A DNA stretch of 64,000 nucleotides from Enterocloster clostridioformis (GTDB taxonomy: Bacteria > Bacillota > Clostridia > Lachnospirales > Lachnospiraceae): NCBI RefSeq assembly GCF_020297485.1, contig NZ_JAIWZC010000001.1, positions 2,604,001 to 2,668,000 of the forward strand, in the 5' to 3' direction. The notes below the pieces were generated by a model that ran no database searches, was not told where the DNA came from, and saw only the letters and a program-made list of their open reading frames with translations. Made by a program: the position numbers and the translations under genes. Below are positions 53,035 to 61,828 of this stretch, in pieces (position 1 is the first letter of the stretch; every line of letters starts with the position of its first letter).

Positions 53035-53082
53035 CCATAAAGCTTTCTTCAAGTCCCATCTCTATTCCATCCCTGCATATAT

Positions 53083-53721
53083 TTATTCCACTCCCGCTTT
53101 TTTGCAGATATCATTGAGACAGCATGACTCGCAGTGGGGTTTTGTCCTGGCCGTGCAGACGTCCCGGCCATGGAATACCAGCCTGTGGCAGAAATCGCTG
53201 CCCTCCTCAGGCGGTACAAGCTTCCACAGAGCCATCTCCACCTTCTTGGGCTCCTTGATTCCATCCACCAAACCCATGCGGTTCACCAGGCGGATGCAGT
53301 GTGTGTCCGTCACAATGGCAGGTTTTCCAAACACATCCCCCATAATCAGGTTGGCGCTCTTTCTTCCCACTCCGGGAAGCTTTAACAGGGCGTCAAAGTC
53401 ATCCGGCACCTTGCCTCCATACTGTTCCTTCAGTATCTTCATGCAGGCGCTTATGTCCCTGGCCTTGCTGTGTCCCAGGCCGCAGGGCTTCACAATCCGT
53501 TCAATGTCTTCCACATCCGCCTCTGCCAGGGCATCCACATCCGGATATTTGGCGTAAAGGTCCTCAACCACCACGTTCACCCTTGCATCTGTACACTGTG
53601 CCGCCAGACGTACACTGACCAGCAGCTTCCACGCATGGTCATAGTCCAGGGTACAGCCTGCATCGGGATATTCTTTTTTCAGGCGGCCTATGATTTCCAA
53701 TGCTAGTTTTTCCTTAGTCAT
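53083..53721 (-). CDS. nth: Endonuclease III
   Basis: A 212-residue DNA glycosylase/AP lyase for oxidised pyrimidines: helix-hairpin-helix LPGVGRKSANLI with the catalytic Lys, VTDTHCIRL with the catalytic Asp, and a C-terminal 4Fe-4S site CTARTKPHCESCCLNDIC (spacing C-x7-C-x2-C-x5-C, one residue longer than E. coli Nth in the first gap). Start at 53721 has AAGGAG 7 bases upstream; a longer open frame of 10 codons is unlikely. Confidence 0.94.
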   Translation of the reverse strand: MTKEKLALEIIGRLKKEYPDAGCTLDYDHAWKLLVSVRLAAQCTDARVNVVVEDLYAKYPDVDALAEADVEDIERIVKPCGLGHSKARDISACMKILKEQYGGKVPDDFDALLKLPGVGRKSANLIMGDVFGKPAIVTDTHCIRLVNRMGLVDGIKEPKKVEMALWKLVPPEEGSDFCHRLVFHGRDVCTARTKPHCESCCLNDICKKAGVE

Positions 53722-53862
53722 GTTATATCTCCTTTGTATGCTGCAGCGCACTTCTTTTTAACTTCTTTTTAACTTCCTTTTTACTTCTTTGTATCATCCT
53801 GCGCTTCTCTTTTCACATACATCTTATTATACATGACACAGGTTTATTTCTCAAGGGAAATA

Positions 53863-53897
53863 CCCTGGGGCAGACTGTAAGGACAACGGCCCCAGGG
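53863..53897 (-). other. Hairpin after the sugar ABC operon
   Basis: CCCTGGGGC pairs with GCCCCAGGG around a 17-base loop about 30 bases after the mmsB stop. There is no U tract on the minus strand (TATTTCCC follows), so a weak terminator at best. Confidence 0.45.
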
Positions 53898-53926
53898 CAG
53901 ATTATTCCTGTTGATATCACATATGA

Positions 53927-55099
53927 TTATTTAACAATAAACGACTTCCTCTTACTCACCACATCAAAGATAACGGCTGCCAGCAGAACGCCGCCCTTGA
54001 CCACCTTCTGCAGGTTCTGGTCCACGCCCATGATGCTCATGCCCAGATTCAGCACGCCCATGAGGGTTGCGCCCACGATAACCCCAGGCACCGTGCCGGT
54101 GCCGCCGTATGCGGAAGCGCCGCCGATAAAGCACGCGCCGATGGCGTCCATCTCATAGCTGTTTCCGGCCGTTGGGTTGGCGGAGTTCAGTCTGGCCACT
54201 GTAACCATGCCCGCGATGGCTGCCAGAAGTCCCATGTTCAGATAAGCCAGGAAATATACCCGGTTGGTATTAATGCCGGAAAGCTTTGTTGCCTTTTCAT
54301 TTCCGCCCACAGCGTAGAAATAACGGCCTGTGGTGGTCTTGGAGGCGATATAGCTGTAGATTCCGATGATGACCGCAACCCAGATAAGAGCGTTTGGAAT
54401 TCCCTTGTACTGGGCCAGACGGAACATGAAGGAGAGCAGGACAATGCAGATGACTGCCATTTTGACCACAACTCCCGTAAGGGGCTCCACATAATACCCC
54501 TTTGCCAGTTTCTGTCTCCTTCCGTTGAACACGATAACGGCATAGACAACACAGGCAATGACGCCCACCAGGAAACAGGTCAGGTTAAATCCCTCCACTG
54601 CGAAGAAATCCGGCACATAGGTGTTGAACAGCACCAGGAACTGGTCCGGTATGGGGGCCAGCGTCATTCCCTGCAGCACCACATTGGAAAGCCCCCTGAA
54701 CATCAGCATGCCTGCCAGGGTAACGATAAAAGGAGGAATCCTGACATAGGCAATCCAGAATCCCTGCCATGCTCCCACCAGCATTCCCATGATGACCATG
54801 GCGATAAGTGTAAGGCAGGGACTGATGCCCATTTCCACCATCATCTTGCCTCCGATGGCGCCCACGAAGCATACCACGGAACCAACGGACAGGTCGATGT
54901 TGCCTCCTGTCAGGATACAGAACAGCATACCGGTGGCCAGGATAAATACATAGGCATTCTGGGCAATCAGGTTGTTTACGTTCTGCGGAAGAAGCATCTT
55001 GCCTCCCGTGTTCACGGTAAACAGTATGATAATGACCGCAAGAGCGATAATCATTGTATATTTTTTCAGAATCTCTGATATTTTCAGCTTTTGATCCAT
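53927..55099 (-). CDS. mmsB: Monosaccharide ABC transporter permease
   Basis: A 390-residue permease of the RbsC/XylH/GguB family with about 10-11 hydrophobic segments. Seen are 'LATGMLFCILTGGNIDLSVG SVV' (the conserved GxxDLSVG), 'RIPPFIVTLAGMLMFRGLSN' and 'AIGACFIGGASAYGGTGTVP G'. As the only permease gene it should homodimerise. It imports a monosaccharide such as xylose, galactose, arabinose or glucose. It lies 3 bases after the ATPase gene. The longer length (390 against about 330) is typical of the XylH/GguB subgroup. Confidence 0.92.
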   Translation of the reverse strand: MDQKLKISEILKKYTMIIALAVIIILFTVNTGGKMLLPQNVNNLIAQNAYVFILATGMLFCILTGGNIDLSVGSVVCFVGAIGGKMMVEMGISPCLTLIAMVIMGMLVGAWQGFWIAYVRIPPFIVTLAGMLMFRGLSNVVLQGMTLAPIPDQFLVLFNTYVPDFFAVEGFNLTCFLVGVIACVVYAVIVFNGRRQKLAKGYYVEPLTGVVVKMAVICIVLLSFMFRLAQYKGIPNALIWVAVIIGIYSYIASKTTTGRYFYAVGGNEKATKLSGINTNRVYFLAYLNMGLLAAIAGMVTVARLNSANPTAGNSYEMDAIGACFIGGASAYGGTGTVPGVIVGATLMGVLNLGMSIMGVDQNLQKVVKGGVLLAAVIFDVVSKRKSFIVK

Positions 55100-55102
55100 G
55101 GT

Positions 55103-56641
55103 CTACTCTCCTTTATCAGCTTTAAGAATACAGGACATAATATATTCCTGGGTAGCTTCCGAAGCGTCCACTTCCCCGGCCAGCCTGCCCTCATTCATGA
55201 TATAAATGCGGTCGGACATGCCCAGCACCTCGGGAAGCTCCGACGATATCATGATGACGGACTTTCCCTCCTCCACCAGACGGTTTATGATGCAGTATAT
55301 CTCGTATTTCGCGCCCACATCGATTCCCCTTGTGGGCTCATCCAGAATCAGCACATCGGGCTCTGTGAACATCCATTTTGCCAGAAGCACCTTCTGCTGG
55401 TTGCCGCCGCTTAAATTACCTGCGTTCTGTTCCACACCAGGACATTTTGTCTTCAGCTTATCCTTGTACTCCACAGCCACCATGTATTCTTTGTCCTTGT
55501 CTATGACTCCATGGCTGCTGACCGCCCCCATGTTGGCAAGGGTGGTGTTTACACGGATGGGATTGGACAAGATAAGGCCGTTCCCCTTCCTGTCCTCGGT
55601 CACATATGCGATTTTATGGCGTATGGCATCCTGCACCGTATTCAGATGGACTTCTTTTCCCTCAATATAAAGCCGTCCCGATATATTGGTGCCGTAGCTC
55701 TTTCCGAAAATGCTCATGGCCAGCTCCGTACGTCCCGCGCCCATAAGGCCGCAGATTCCCACCACTTCTCCTTTGTTTACATGAAGGGAAACATGGTCCA
55801 CCACCTTCCTGTCTGAGTACAGGGGATGGTATACCACCCAGTCCCTGACCTTAAGGGCAGTGCCGCCGATGCTGATGCTCTCCCTCCTGGGGAACCGGTC
55901 TGTCAGCTCACGTCCCACCATGCCCTTTATGATCCGGTCCTCTGAGATATCGTCTGTCTGTTTGTCCAGCGTCTCTATGGTGGAGCCGTCACGGATGACC
56001 GTTATCTTGTCAGCCACATATGCGATCTCATTGAGCTTATGGGAAATAATGATGGATGTCATGCCCTCCTGCTTGAATTTAAGAAGCAGCTCCAGCAGGG
56101 CTTTGGAATCATCCTCATTGAGGGAAGCAGTTGGTTCGTCCAGAATCAGCAGCCGGGCCTTTTTGGCAAGGGCCTTGGCTATCTCCACCAGCTGCTGCTT
56201 TCCCACTCCGATATCCTTGATCAATGTATGGGAGGACTCGTTAAGACCCACTGTCTTTAAATAGCGGTCGGCCTCGTCGTATGTCTGGTCCCAGTTAATT
56301 GCCATCTTCTTTCCTTTTTCATTTCCAAGGTACATGTTCTCGCCAATGGACATATATGGAATCAACGCCAGCTCCTGGTGGATGATGACGATTCCCTTTT
56401 CCTCGCTGTCACTGATTTTATCGAACTTGCACACCTGACCGTCGTAAATGATGTCGCCCTCATATGTGCCGTAGGGATATATGCCGCTGAGCACATTCAT
56501 GAGAGTGGATTTACCGGCTCCGTTTTCCCCCACCAGCGCGTGGATTTCTCCCTTTTCCACCTTCAGGTTTACATTGTCAAGGGCTTTTACTCCGGGGAAG
56601 GTCTTGGTGATATTTCTCATTTCCAAAAGTATCTCTGCCAT
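55103..56641 (-). CDS. mmsA: Monosaccharide ABC transporter, double ATP-binding protein
   Basis: A 512-residue tandem ABC ATPase of the MglA/XylG/GguA type. First domain: Walker [11 protein letters not shown], signature '[15 protein letters not shown]', Walker [13 protein letters not shown]. Second domain (about 255-505): degenerate Walker A-like [10 protein letters not shown], signature [14 protein letters not shown], Walker [13 protein letters not shown]. The unequal halves are normal for sugar transporters of this class. Start at 56641 has AGGAGGG upstream; the longer open frame lacks support. Middle gene of chvE-mmsA-mmsB. Confidence 0.94.
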   Translation of the reverse strand: MAEILLEMRNITKTFPGVKALDNVNLKVEKGEIHALVGENGAGKSTLMNVLSGIYPYGTYEGDIIYDGQVCKFDKISDSEEKGIVIIHQELALIPYMSIGENMYLGNEKGKKMAINWDQTYDEADRYLKTVGLNESSHTLIKDIGVGKQQLVEIAKALAKKARLLILDEPTASLNEDDSKALLELLLKFKQEGMTSIIISHKLNEIAYVADKITVIRDGSTIETLDKQTDDISEDRIIKGMVGRELTDRFPRRESISIGGTALKVRDWVVYHPLYSDRKVVDHVSLHVNKGEVVGICGLMGAGRTELAMSIFGKSYGTNISGRLYIEGKEVHLNTVQDAIRHKIAYVTEDRKGNGLILSNPIRVNTTLANMGAVSSHGVIDKDKEYMVAVEYKDKLKTKCPGVEQNAGNLSGGNQQKVLLAKWMFTEPDVLILDEPTRGIDVGAKYEIYCIINRLVEEGKSVIMISSELPEVLGMSDRIYIMNEGRLAGEVDASEATQEYIMSCILKADKGE

Positions 56642-56661
56642 TCTATCCCTCCTACAACCAT

Positions 56662-56687
56662 ACAGGCGGGTATTTCTCCCCGCCTGT
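56662..56687 (-). other. Intercistronic stem-loop between chvE and mmsA
   Basis: ACAGGCGG pairs with CCGCCTGT around a 10-base loop, immediately upstream of the mmsA ribosome binding site. Such hairpins often stabilise the upstream binding-protein message so that it exceeds the membrane genes. Confidence 0.5.
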
Positions 56688-56729
56688 GTGATTCTCACCT
56701 TTTCCGGTCTGTTTCACCGGTCCATCTGA

Positions 56730-57905
56730 TTACTTTAACTGGTCTTCCGTGTAATAACCGGAGTCAATCAGCATTTCTTTGTAATTATCAATTGTGACAA
56801 CCACCGGCTCGCAGAGATATGTGGGGATTACGCCTGTGCCGTTGTCATAAGACTGGGTATCGTTTACTTCTGCCTCTCCGCCCTGCATAACGGCGTCCAC
56901 CATCTTAACCACCTGTGAGGCCAGGGTACGTGTATCCTTGAATACGGACATTGCCTGCTTGCCTGCAATCAGGTTCTTCACATTGGCGATATCACAGTCC
57001 TGGCCGGTGATAATGGGATATTCGCCGGTATAGGAGGATGCAAGGGCATTCTCAACACCCAGTGCGGTGGAGTCGTTGGAGCAGAGTACTGCGTTTAAAA
57101 CGGTTCCGTCGGAGTAATTTCCTGCGATGATGGTATCCATTCTGTTCTGTGCCTTCTCCGAATCCCAGTTAGCGGTTGCCACCTGCTCAAATGTGGTCTG
57201 GCCGGACTTTACAACCAGCTTTCCGCTGTCAATGTATGGCTGAAGCACGTCCATGGCTCCGCCGAAGAAGAAGTTACAGTTATTGTCAGCCGGGTCTCCG
57301 GTGAACATCTCAATGTTGAACGGTCCGTCGTTCCCCTCTAATCCAAGAGCCTTTACCAGATATTCGCCCTGCTTCTGTCCTACCATATAGTTGTCAAAGG
57401 TTGCGTAGTATGTAACAGCGTCGGAGTTCATCAGAAGTCTGTCATAGGAAATAACAGGTATGCCTGCTTCCTTTGCCTGTCCCAGCGGCTCGCCCAGAGA
57501 GCTTCCGTCGATGGATGCGATTACCAGCATCTCACAGCCGTTGGAAATCATGTTCTCCACCTGGGATACCTGGGTCTGTACATCGTTGCTGGCGTACTGA
57601 AGGTCTACCTCATATCCGGCTGCCTCCAGCTCTGCCTTCATATTGCTTCCGTCCTGGTTCCATCTCTGCAGGTCCTTGGTTGGCATTGCCACGCCGATCA
57701 GGTGCTTTTCGCCGGATGCAGCCCCGTCCTTTGCTGCTTCTGTCTCAGCCTTGGTATCCTCTGCTTTGGCATCCTCTGCCTTTGCGTCGGCCTGGGTCTC
57801 TGTCTTTGCCTCTGAAGCAGGAGCAGCTCCCTCCTTGCCTGCGCATGCCATAAGGCTGCCTGCCATGGCTAATGTAAGCATGGTCACTAACAATTTCTTT
57901 TTCAT
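56730..57905 (-). CDS. chvE: Multiple-monosaccharide ABC transporter, substrate-binding lipoprotein
   Basis: A 391-residue lipoprotein: signal with lipobox LMACA, an Ala/Glu/Lys-rich linker (20-60), then a type I sugar-binding fold of the ChvE/XylF type ('IGVAMPTKDLQRWNQDGSNM', 'VIASIDGSSLGEPLGQAKEA', 'YPIITGQDCDIANVKNLIAG KQ'). The GQD motif contacts sugar in this family. The start at 57905 has GGAGGAGG upstream. First gene of the transporter operon; expected to be controlled by the kinase-regulator pair encoded upstream (inference). Confidence 0.93.
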   Translation of the reverse strand: MKKKLLVTMLTLAMAGSLMACAGKEGAAPASEAKTETQADAKAEDAKAEDTKAETEAAKDGAASGEKHLIGVAMPTKDLQRWNQDGSNMKAELEAAGYEVDLQYASNDVQTQVSQVENMISNGCEMLVIASIDGSSLGEPLGQAKEAGIPVISYDRLLMNSDAVTYYATFDNYMVGQKQGEYLVKALGLEGNDGPFNIEMFTGDPADNNCNFFFGGAMDVLQPYIDSGKLVVKSGQTTFEQVATANWDSEKAQNRMDTIIAGNYSDGTVLNAVLCSNDSTALGVENALASSYTGEYPIITGQDCDIANVKNLIAGKQAMSVFKDTRTLASQVVKMVDAVMQGGEAEVNDTQSYDNGTGVIPTYLCEPVVVTIDNYKEMLIDSGYYTEDQLK

Positions 57906-58002
57906 ATTGCAAATCCTCCTCCAAATGTTTTTGATGGTTTCACTATACCACAAAGGCCTCTGGACTTGCTTGGCACCCATCTGCACACTTTTGAGAGGTT
58001 TA

Positions 58003-58034
58003 AAAAAATGCCCTGTGCTCTACAGGACATTTTT
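58003..58034 (-). terminator. Terminator upstream of chvE, downstream of the broken HEPN gene
   Basis: AAAAATGCCCTGT pairs with ACAGGACATTTTT (one mismatch) around GCTCT. On the minus strand TTTTTTTAAACC follows, so it ends transcripts arriving from the HEPN pseudogene side. The 57906-58173 gap otherwise holds only the presumed chvE promoter region, where I see no consensus pair. Confidence 0.7.
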
Positions 58035-58173
58035 GCTCAGTTTATATTGTTTTTAGTTAAAAATGTGCTAGCGTGGTCTTTGCAGTCATTCCTGGTCATG
58101 AAAAGCAAAAGAATACTGCCGGGAATACACATTAGATAAGATACCATATCTACCCCTGCTCCATTGTAAACTT

Positions 58174-59079
58174 TTATTTTATTTCTGAACAGGCCTTTAA
58201 TGCTTCATAAGCCACATACTTAATCAACTTAATTTCCAAACCAATTTCGCTGTCACTTACCGTTGGAACCGCAATATATTCGTCAACATCCCCTTTCGCA
58301 TGTGCTATGGAACACCTCATTGAATATATCCGTTCACAGAGCCTTCCTACTATCTTTTCATCGCTTTTCGTTAAATCAATTGGGTTTTTCTGTGAATTAC
58401 AGTATTTATTTACTCTGTTTTTATCTTGTAATATCCAGGCTTTAAACTTTGATATATCCAAACTCCTTGTCAGCACTCATTTCAGCGACTCTCTCTCACT
58501 TAGTATATTCTTGTACTTGTGCAATACTTTTCTAAGTTCATTGTGATTTACAGCAGGCATTGACAGCGCACCATATTCGTTTTAAAAAAAAATAGTTTTG
58601 TGCTCTAACAAAAAAATACTCTAATACTTGATAGTAACTCAAATATGCCAATCTGGCCTCCTTGGCATGCAGAGCATTGATTAGGTATAGGGCTGGTATA
58701 TACTCGAATTCTAACGAATGAAACTGAATTCCATATAACTTGGCTTCCCCTTCTAATTTATAGATTGCATCCATTTCTGCAACGGAAAAGTCTAAGTCAT
58801 GTTCCATTGAGACTTTCAGCAATATCTCATTAATCATACGGCATATCGCATCATTGCTTAAGCATTCTATATCAAATAATTGAATCGATAAATATCTTTT
58901 ACCAATTCAACCAGCTTAGAAAACAAAGCAATCTGTATACCCAGGATTTTCTTGGATTCTTCTGTTAATTCAAACAACTCCCCTCCAATATCCACTGAAT
59001 TAATATTATCCAGCGAAATAGTCTTAACCCATCTTTTTAGTGCTTCATGTTTAACCAACCGATTCCCATACATTGACAT
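58174..59079 (-). pseudogene. Broken HEPN-domain-type gene, AT-rich
   Basis: One coding sequence can be followed through several breaks. It starts at 59079 (MSMYGNRLVKHEALKRW, behind AAGGGGAG). A one-base frame change occurs near 58880, in an AAAA run. A second piece reads 'GIQFHSLEFEYIPALYLINA'. Another break near a long T run at about 58580, and a TGA, precede the last piece ending KYVAYEALKACSEIK. The last piece has 'ERIYSMRCSIAHAKGDVDEY', an R-x4-H motif as in HEPN ribonucleases and related proteins. GC content is clearly lower than on both sides. The intact protein would be about 300 residues. Original function unknown; an abortive-infection or toxin-type role is possible but not shown. 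Confidence 0.6.
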
Positions 59080-59143
59080 ATAACGGACTCCCCTTTGTCT
59101 TGCTGGTATTTCTCCATTAGGCTGCACCTTACTGACATGAAAG

Positions 59144-60205
59144 TCAGTTTACATTCAAATACACATCCTCCTTAGCATGGAACCCGCCCTTAATGATGAC
59201 CTCGTCCATATTTTCCCCGGTGACCGCAATGGGCTGCAATTCCAGGTAGGGAACTTGATAGGTGCCGTCATAGGCAGTGCTCCGCGCCTCCTCTATTTCC
59301 TCTCCCAGTCCCAGGAGCACCGCGCATTTGGCAGCCATGCTGGCCTCCTGTTCCACGGATTTGAAGGCCGTCATTTCCTGGGTTCCCTCCACGATGCGCT
59401 GGCAGGCTGCCAAGTCGCCGTCCTGGCCGGTCACGTACACCTTTCCGGCCAGCCTTTCCTCGGACAAGGCCCGGAATGCCTGGCTGGCCAGATCATCATT
59501 TCCGCAGATGATTCCCTTAACATAGCGGTCCTGTTTTAATCCTTCCTTGGTGTAGGTATAGGCGTTCTCTGCAATCCAGCCCGCACAGTTGGACTCGTAG
59601 ACCACGCTGAGGTTGCTGCCTGCCAGCGTCTCGTCAATGCCTTCGCGGACAAGCGTTACATTGTGATCTGTTAACGGACCCTGAATTAAGAAGATATCTC
59701 CCCCATCCGGTATGTTTTCTAACAGGCTTCTGGCCATCAGCCTGCCCACCTCGGTGTTGTCAAAGGATATGTAAAGGTCACATCCGGCATTCTGTATGAG
59801 ACGGTCATAGGAAACTGTCTTGATTCCCGCTTCCCTGGCTTTAATCATCACATCTGTCAGCGCCTCGCAGTCCCCTGCCACCACCACGATGACATCCACC
59901 TGTTTTCTGATGAAATACTCAATCTGGGAAATCTGATCCTGCACGTCCCCGTTGGCATTCTGGACATTGACCTCTGCCCCCAGCTCCTTTGCAGCGGATA
60001 CGAACACATCCCGTTCCCGCATCCACCGCTCTATAACAAAAGAATCAAAGCTAAGACCAATCTGTACCTTGGTCTCCTCCTGCTCCACGCTGCCTGCCGC
60101 CGCATCCTCCGTCCTGACACAGCCCGAAGCCGCCAGGACCGTGAACAGGACCGCAGACAGCGTGCAGACAATGCGGCCTGCGGTTCCTTTTTTACGTATA
60201 CTCAT
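59144..60205 (-). CDS. Sugar-binding lipoprotein (ChvE/XylF-like), second copy
   Basis: A 353-residue lipoprotein (lipobox LAASGC) with the same sugar-binding fold as the transporter's own protein: 'VQIGLSFDSFVIERWMRERD', 'VIVVVAGDCEALTDVMIKAR EAGI', 'VYVTGQDGDLAACQRIVEGT QEM'. It has the GQD sugar-contact motif. It lies 9 bases downstream of the response regulator gene and has no permease of its own. It may present sugar to the sensor kinase or donate to the same transporter (inference). It is more divergent from the chvE gene than a recent duplicate would be. Confidence 0.85.
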   Translation of the reverse strand: MSIRKKGTAGRIVCTLSAVLFTVLAASGCVRTEDAAAGSVEQEETKVQIGLSFDSFVIERWMRERDVFVSAAKELGAEVNVQNANGDVQDQISQIEYFIRKQVDVIVVVAGDCEALTDVMIKAREAGIKTVSYDRLIQNAGCDLYISFDNTEVGRLMARSLLENIPDGGDIFLIQGPLTDHNVTLVREGIDETLAGSNLSVVYESNCAGWIAENAYTYTKEGLKQDRYVKGIICGNDDLASQAFRALSEERLAGKVYVTGQDGDLAACQRIVEGTQEMTAFKSVEQEASMAAKCAVLLGLGEEIEEARSTAYDGTYQVPYLELQPIAVTGENMDEVIIKGGFHAKEDVYLNVN

Positions 60206-60214
60206 GTCTATTCC

Positions 60215-61828
60215 CTATCCTCTCCCTGTCCCATTCTCCAGCCGTTCCCTGTACTCGCTGGGATTGACGCCCTCGTATTTCTTAAAAATACGGCTGAAAT
60301 AATTGGGATCGCTGTATCCTACCATGGCACATATCTGCTTGATACTGTAATCCGGGTTCTGAAGACAGACGCAGGCCTGTCTCATCCTGGTTCTGGTCAG
60401 GTATTCTATGAAATTTTCCCCTGTACCCTGTTTGAACAGCTTGCTGAAATAATAGGGACTTATGTTTACCATCCTGGATATCTCATCCAGGGAAATATCC
60501 TTCTGGTAATTTTCGTCAATGTATTTCCTCACCGTATCCACCAGGTATTCCATCTCCTTCTTTTTCTCAGTTCCCGCGCATTTGCATATTTCCCGCGTCT
60601 TTTCCAGGAACCAGTGGCACAATTTGTCGCTGTCAGATGCATCCCTTATCTCGCGTATATAGCTGCCCCTGGGCTTCATGCCGAATTCAGTTCCGTCCTT
60701 TGCACAAATCCGGTACTCCAACTGCATGATAAGCTCCAATATCTTGGCCTCCATGTCCTCCCGGCACCCATACATTCCCTCAATGCAGGAAAAAAGCTCC
60801 GCCCCGCAGGCAGCCGCTCCCTCGCTGTCCGCCTTCAGCCCCCGCTCGTAATAACTGTTTTCCAGCTCCTTTGGATATTCCCCTGTCACATCCCCCTGCC
60901 TGCTGGGAATATCCGTGATGTGGACCACATGGCTGACGCTCTCCCGCAGGGCCCTCAGCGCCTCCCCGTATGACTCCTTCGCGTTTCCCAGGGTTTTTGT
61001 ACTCCCGATGCCGCTGCGGAAATCGCTTCCGATGTGTTTCTCCAGCTTCTGGAGCATGGTCCTGGTCCTGGTGATGACCTCCACCCGTTCTTCATATTTA
61101 AGCGTCGGCTCAGAGGAAGGCACAAACAGCACCACCCGGTTGCCCATGACAGGCCCGGTGATACAGGAAAAATAATCCTTCACGATTTCCCTCATATCCT
61201 GATAATACTTGTTGGCCTTTACGCTGGAGCCGATTGCATTGGTCAGCCTGCCGCTCTCATCCCTGTCTCCGAATTCCAGCACCAGGCAGAAACCGTAATT
61301 GTCCCTGATTCCCAACAGTTCCTCGTAGCCGGAACTGTCCGCTGCGCCGTCGTCCTGAAGCATGCTGTAGATAAACCCGCTCTCAATCATGGGCACCACA
61401 ATTTCCAGCCTCTCCCTGATTTTAAGGTTGTCGCTCCGCTTCTGCCTGGCTTCCTCCACCCGCTGCATGGCTTTCATGCACACGTCCAAAATCACCTTTT
61501 TATTGGAAATAGGCTTTGTCAGATACTCCATGACACCCAGGTTCACCGCCTCCTTTGCATAGGCGAATTTATCGTAGGCCGTAATGATAATAATAATCAT
61601 CTCATTATTGACCTTCCTGATCTCCTGGATAGCCTGGATTCCGCTGAGCCCCGGCATATGGATGTCCACAAATGCTATATCCGGGTGAAAACTTTCAGCC
61701 ATCTCCACCACAGCCCTGCCTGTTTTGACGCATCGTATATCGCATTCACTTCCAAAGCTGGTGGTAATGATATGCTTAAGGGACTCCAGCATAATTCCCT
61801 CATCATCTGCCAGTAATATCCGAAACAT
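60215..61828 (-). CDS. YesN-like response regulator with AraC DNA-binding domain
   Basis: A 537-residue regulator: receiver 1-120 ('RILLADDEGIMLESL', acceptor Asp in IAFVDIHMPGLSG), a long central domain (130-420), and an AraC-type double helix-turn-helix at 435-535 ('DISLDEISRMVNISPYYFSK LF', 'SIKQICAMVGYSDPNYFSRI FK'). Such regulators control sugar transporter operons with YesM/LytS kinases. The ATG at 61828 follows GGAGG by 9 bases. Its first 26 bases overlap the 3' end of the kinase gene, implying coupled translation. Confidence 0.92.
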   Translation of the reverse strand: MFRILLADDEGIMLESLKHIITTSFGSECDIRCVKTGRAVVEMAESFHPDIAFVDIHMPGLSGIQAIQEIRKVNNEMIIIIITAYDKFAYAKEAVNLGVMEYLTKPISNKKVILDVCMKAMQRVEEARQKRSDNLKIRERLEIVVPMIESGFIYSMLQDDGAADSSGYEELLGIRDNYGFCLVLEFGDRDESGRLTNAIGSSVKANKYYQDMREIVKDYFSCITGPVMGNRVVLFVPSSEPTLKYEERVEVITRTRTMLQKLEKHIGSDFRSGIGSTKTLGNAKESYGEALRALRESVSHVVHITDIPSRQGDVTGEYPKELENSYYERGLKADSEGAAACGAELFSCIEGMYGCREDMEAKILELIMQLEYRICAKDGTEFGMKPRGSYIREIRDASDSDKLCHWFLEKTREICKCAGTEKKKEMEYLVDTVRKYIDENYQKDISLDEISRMVNISPYYFSKLFKQGTGENFIEYLTRTRMRQACVCLQNPDYSIKQICAMVGYSDPNYFSRIFKKYEGVNPSEYRERLENGTGRG

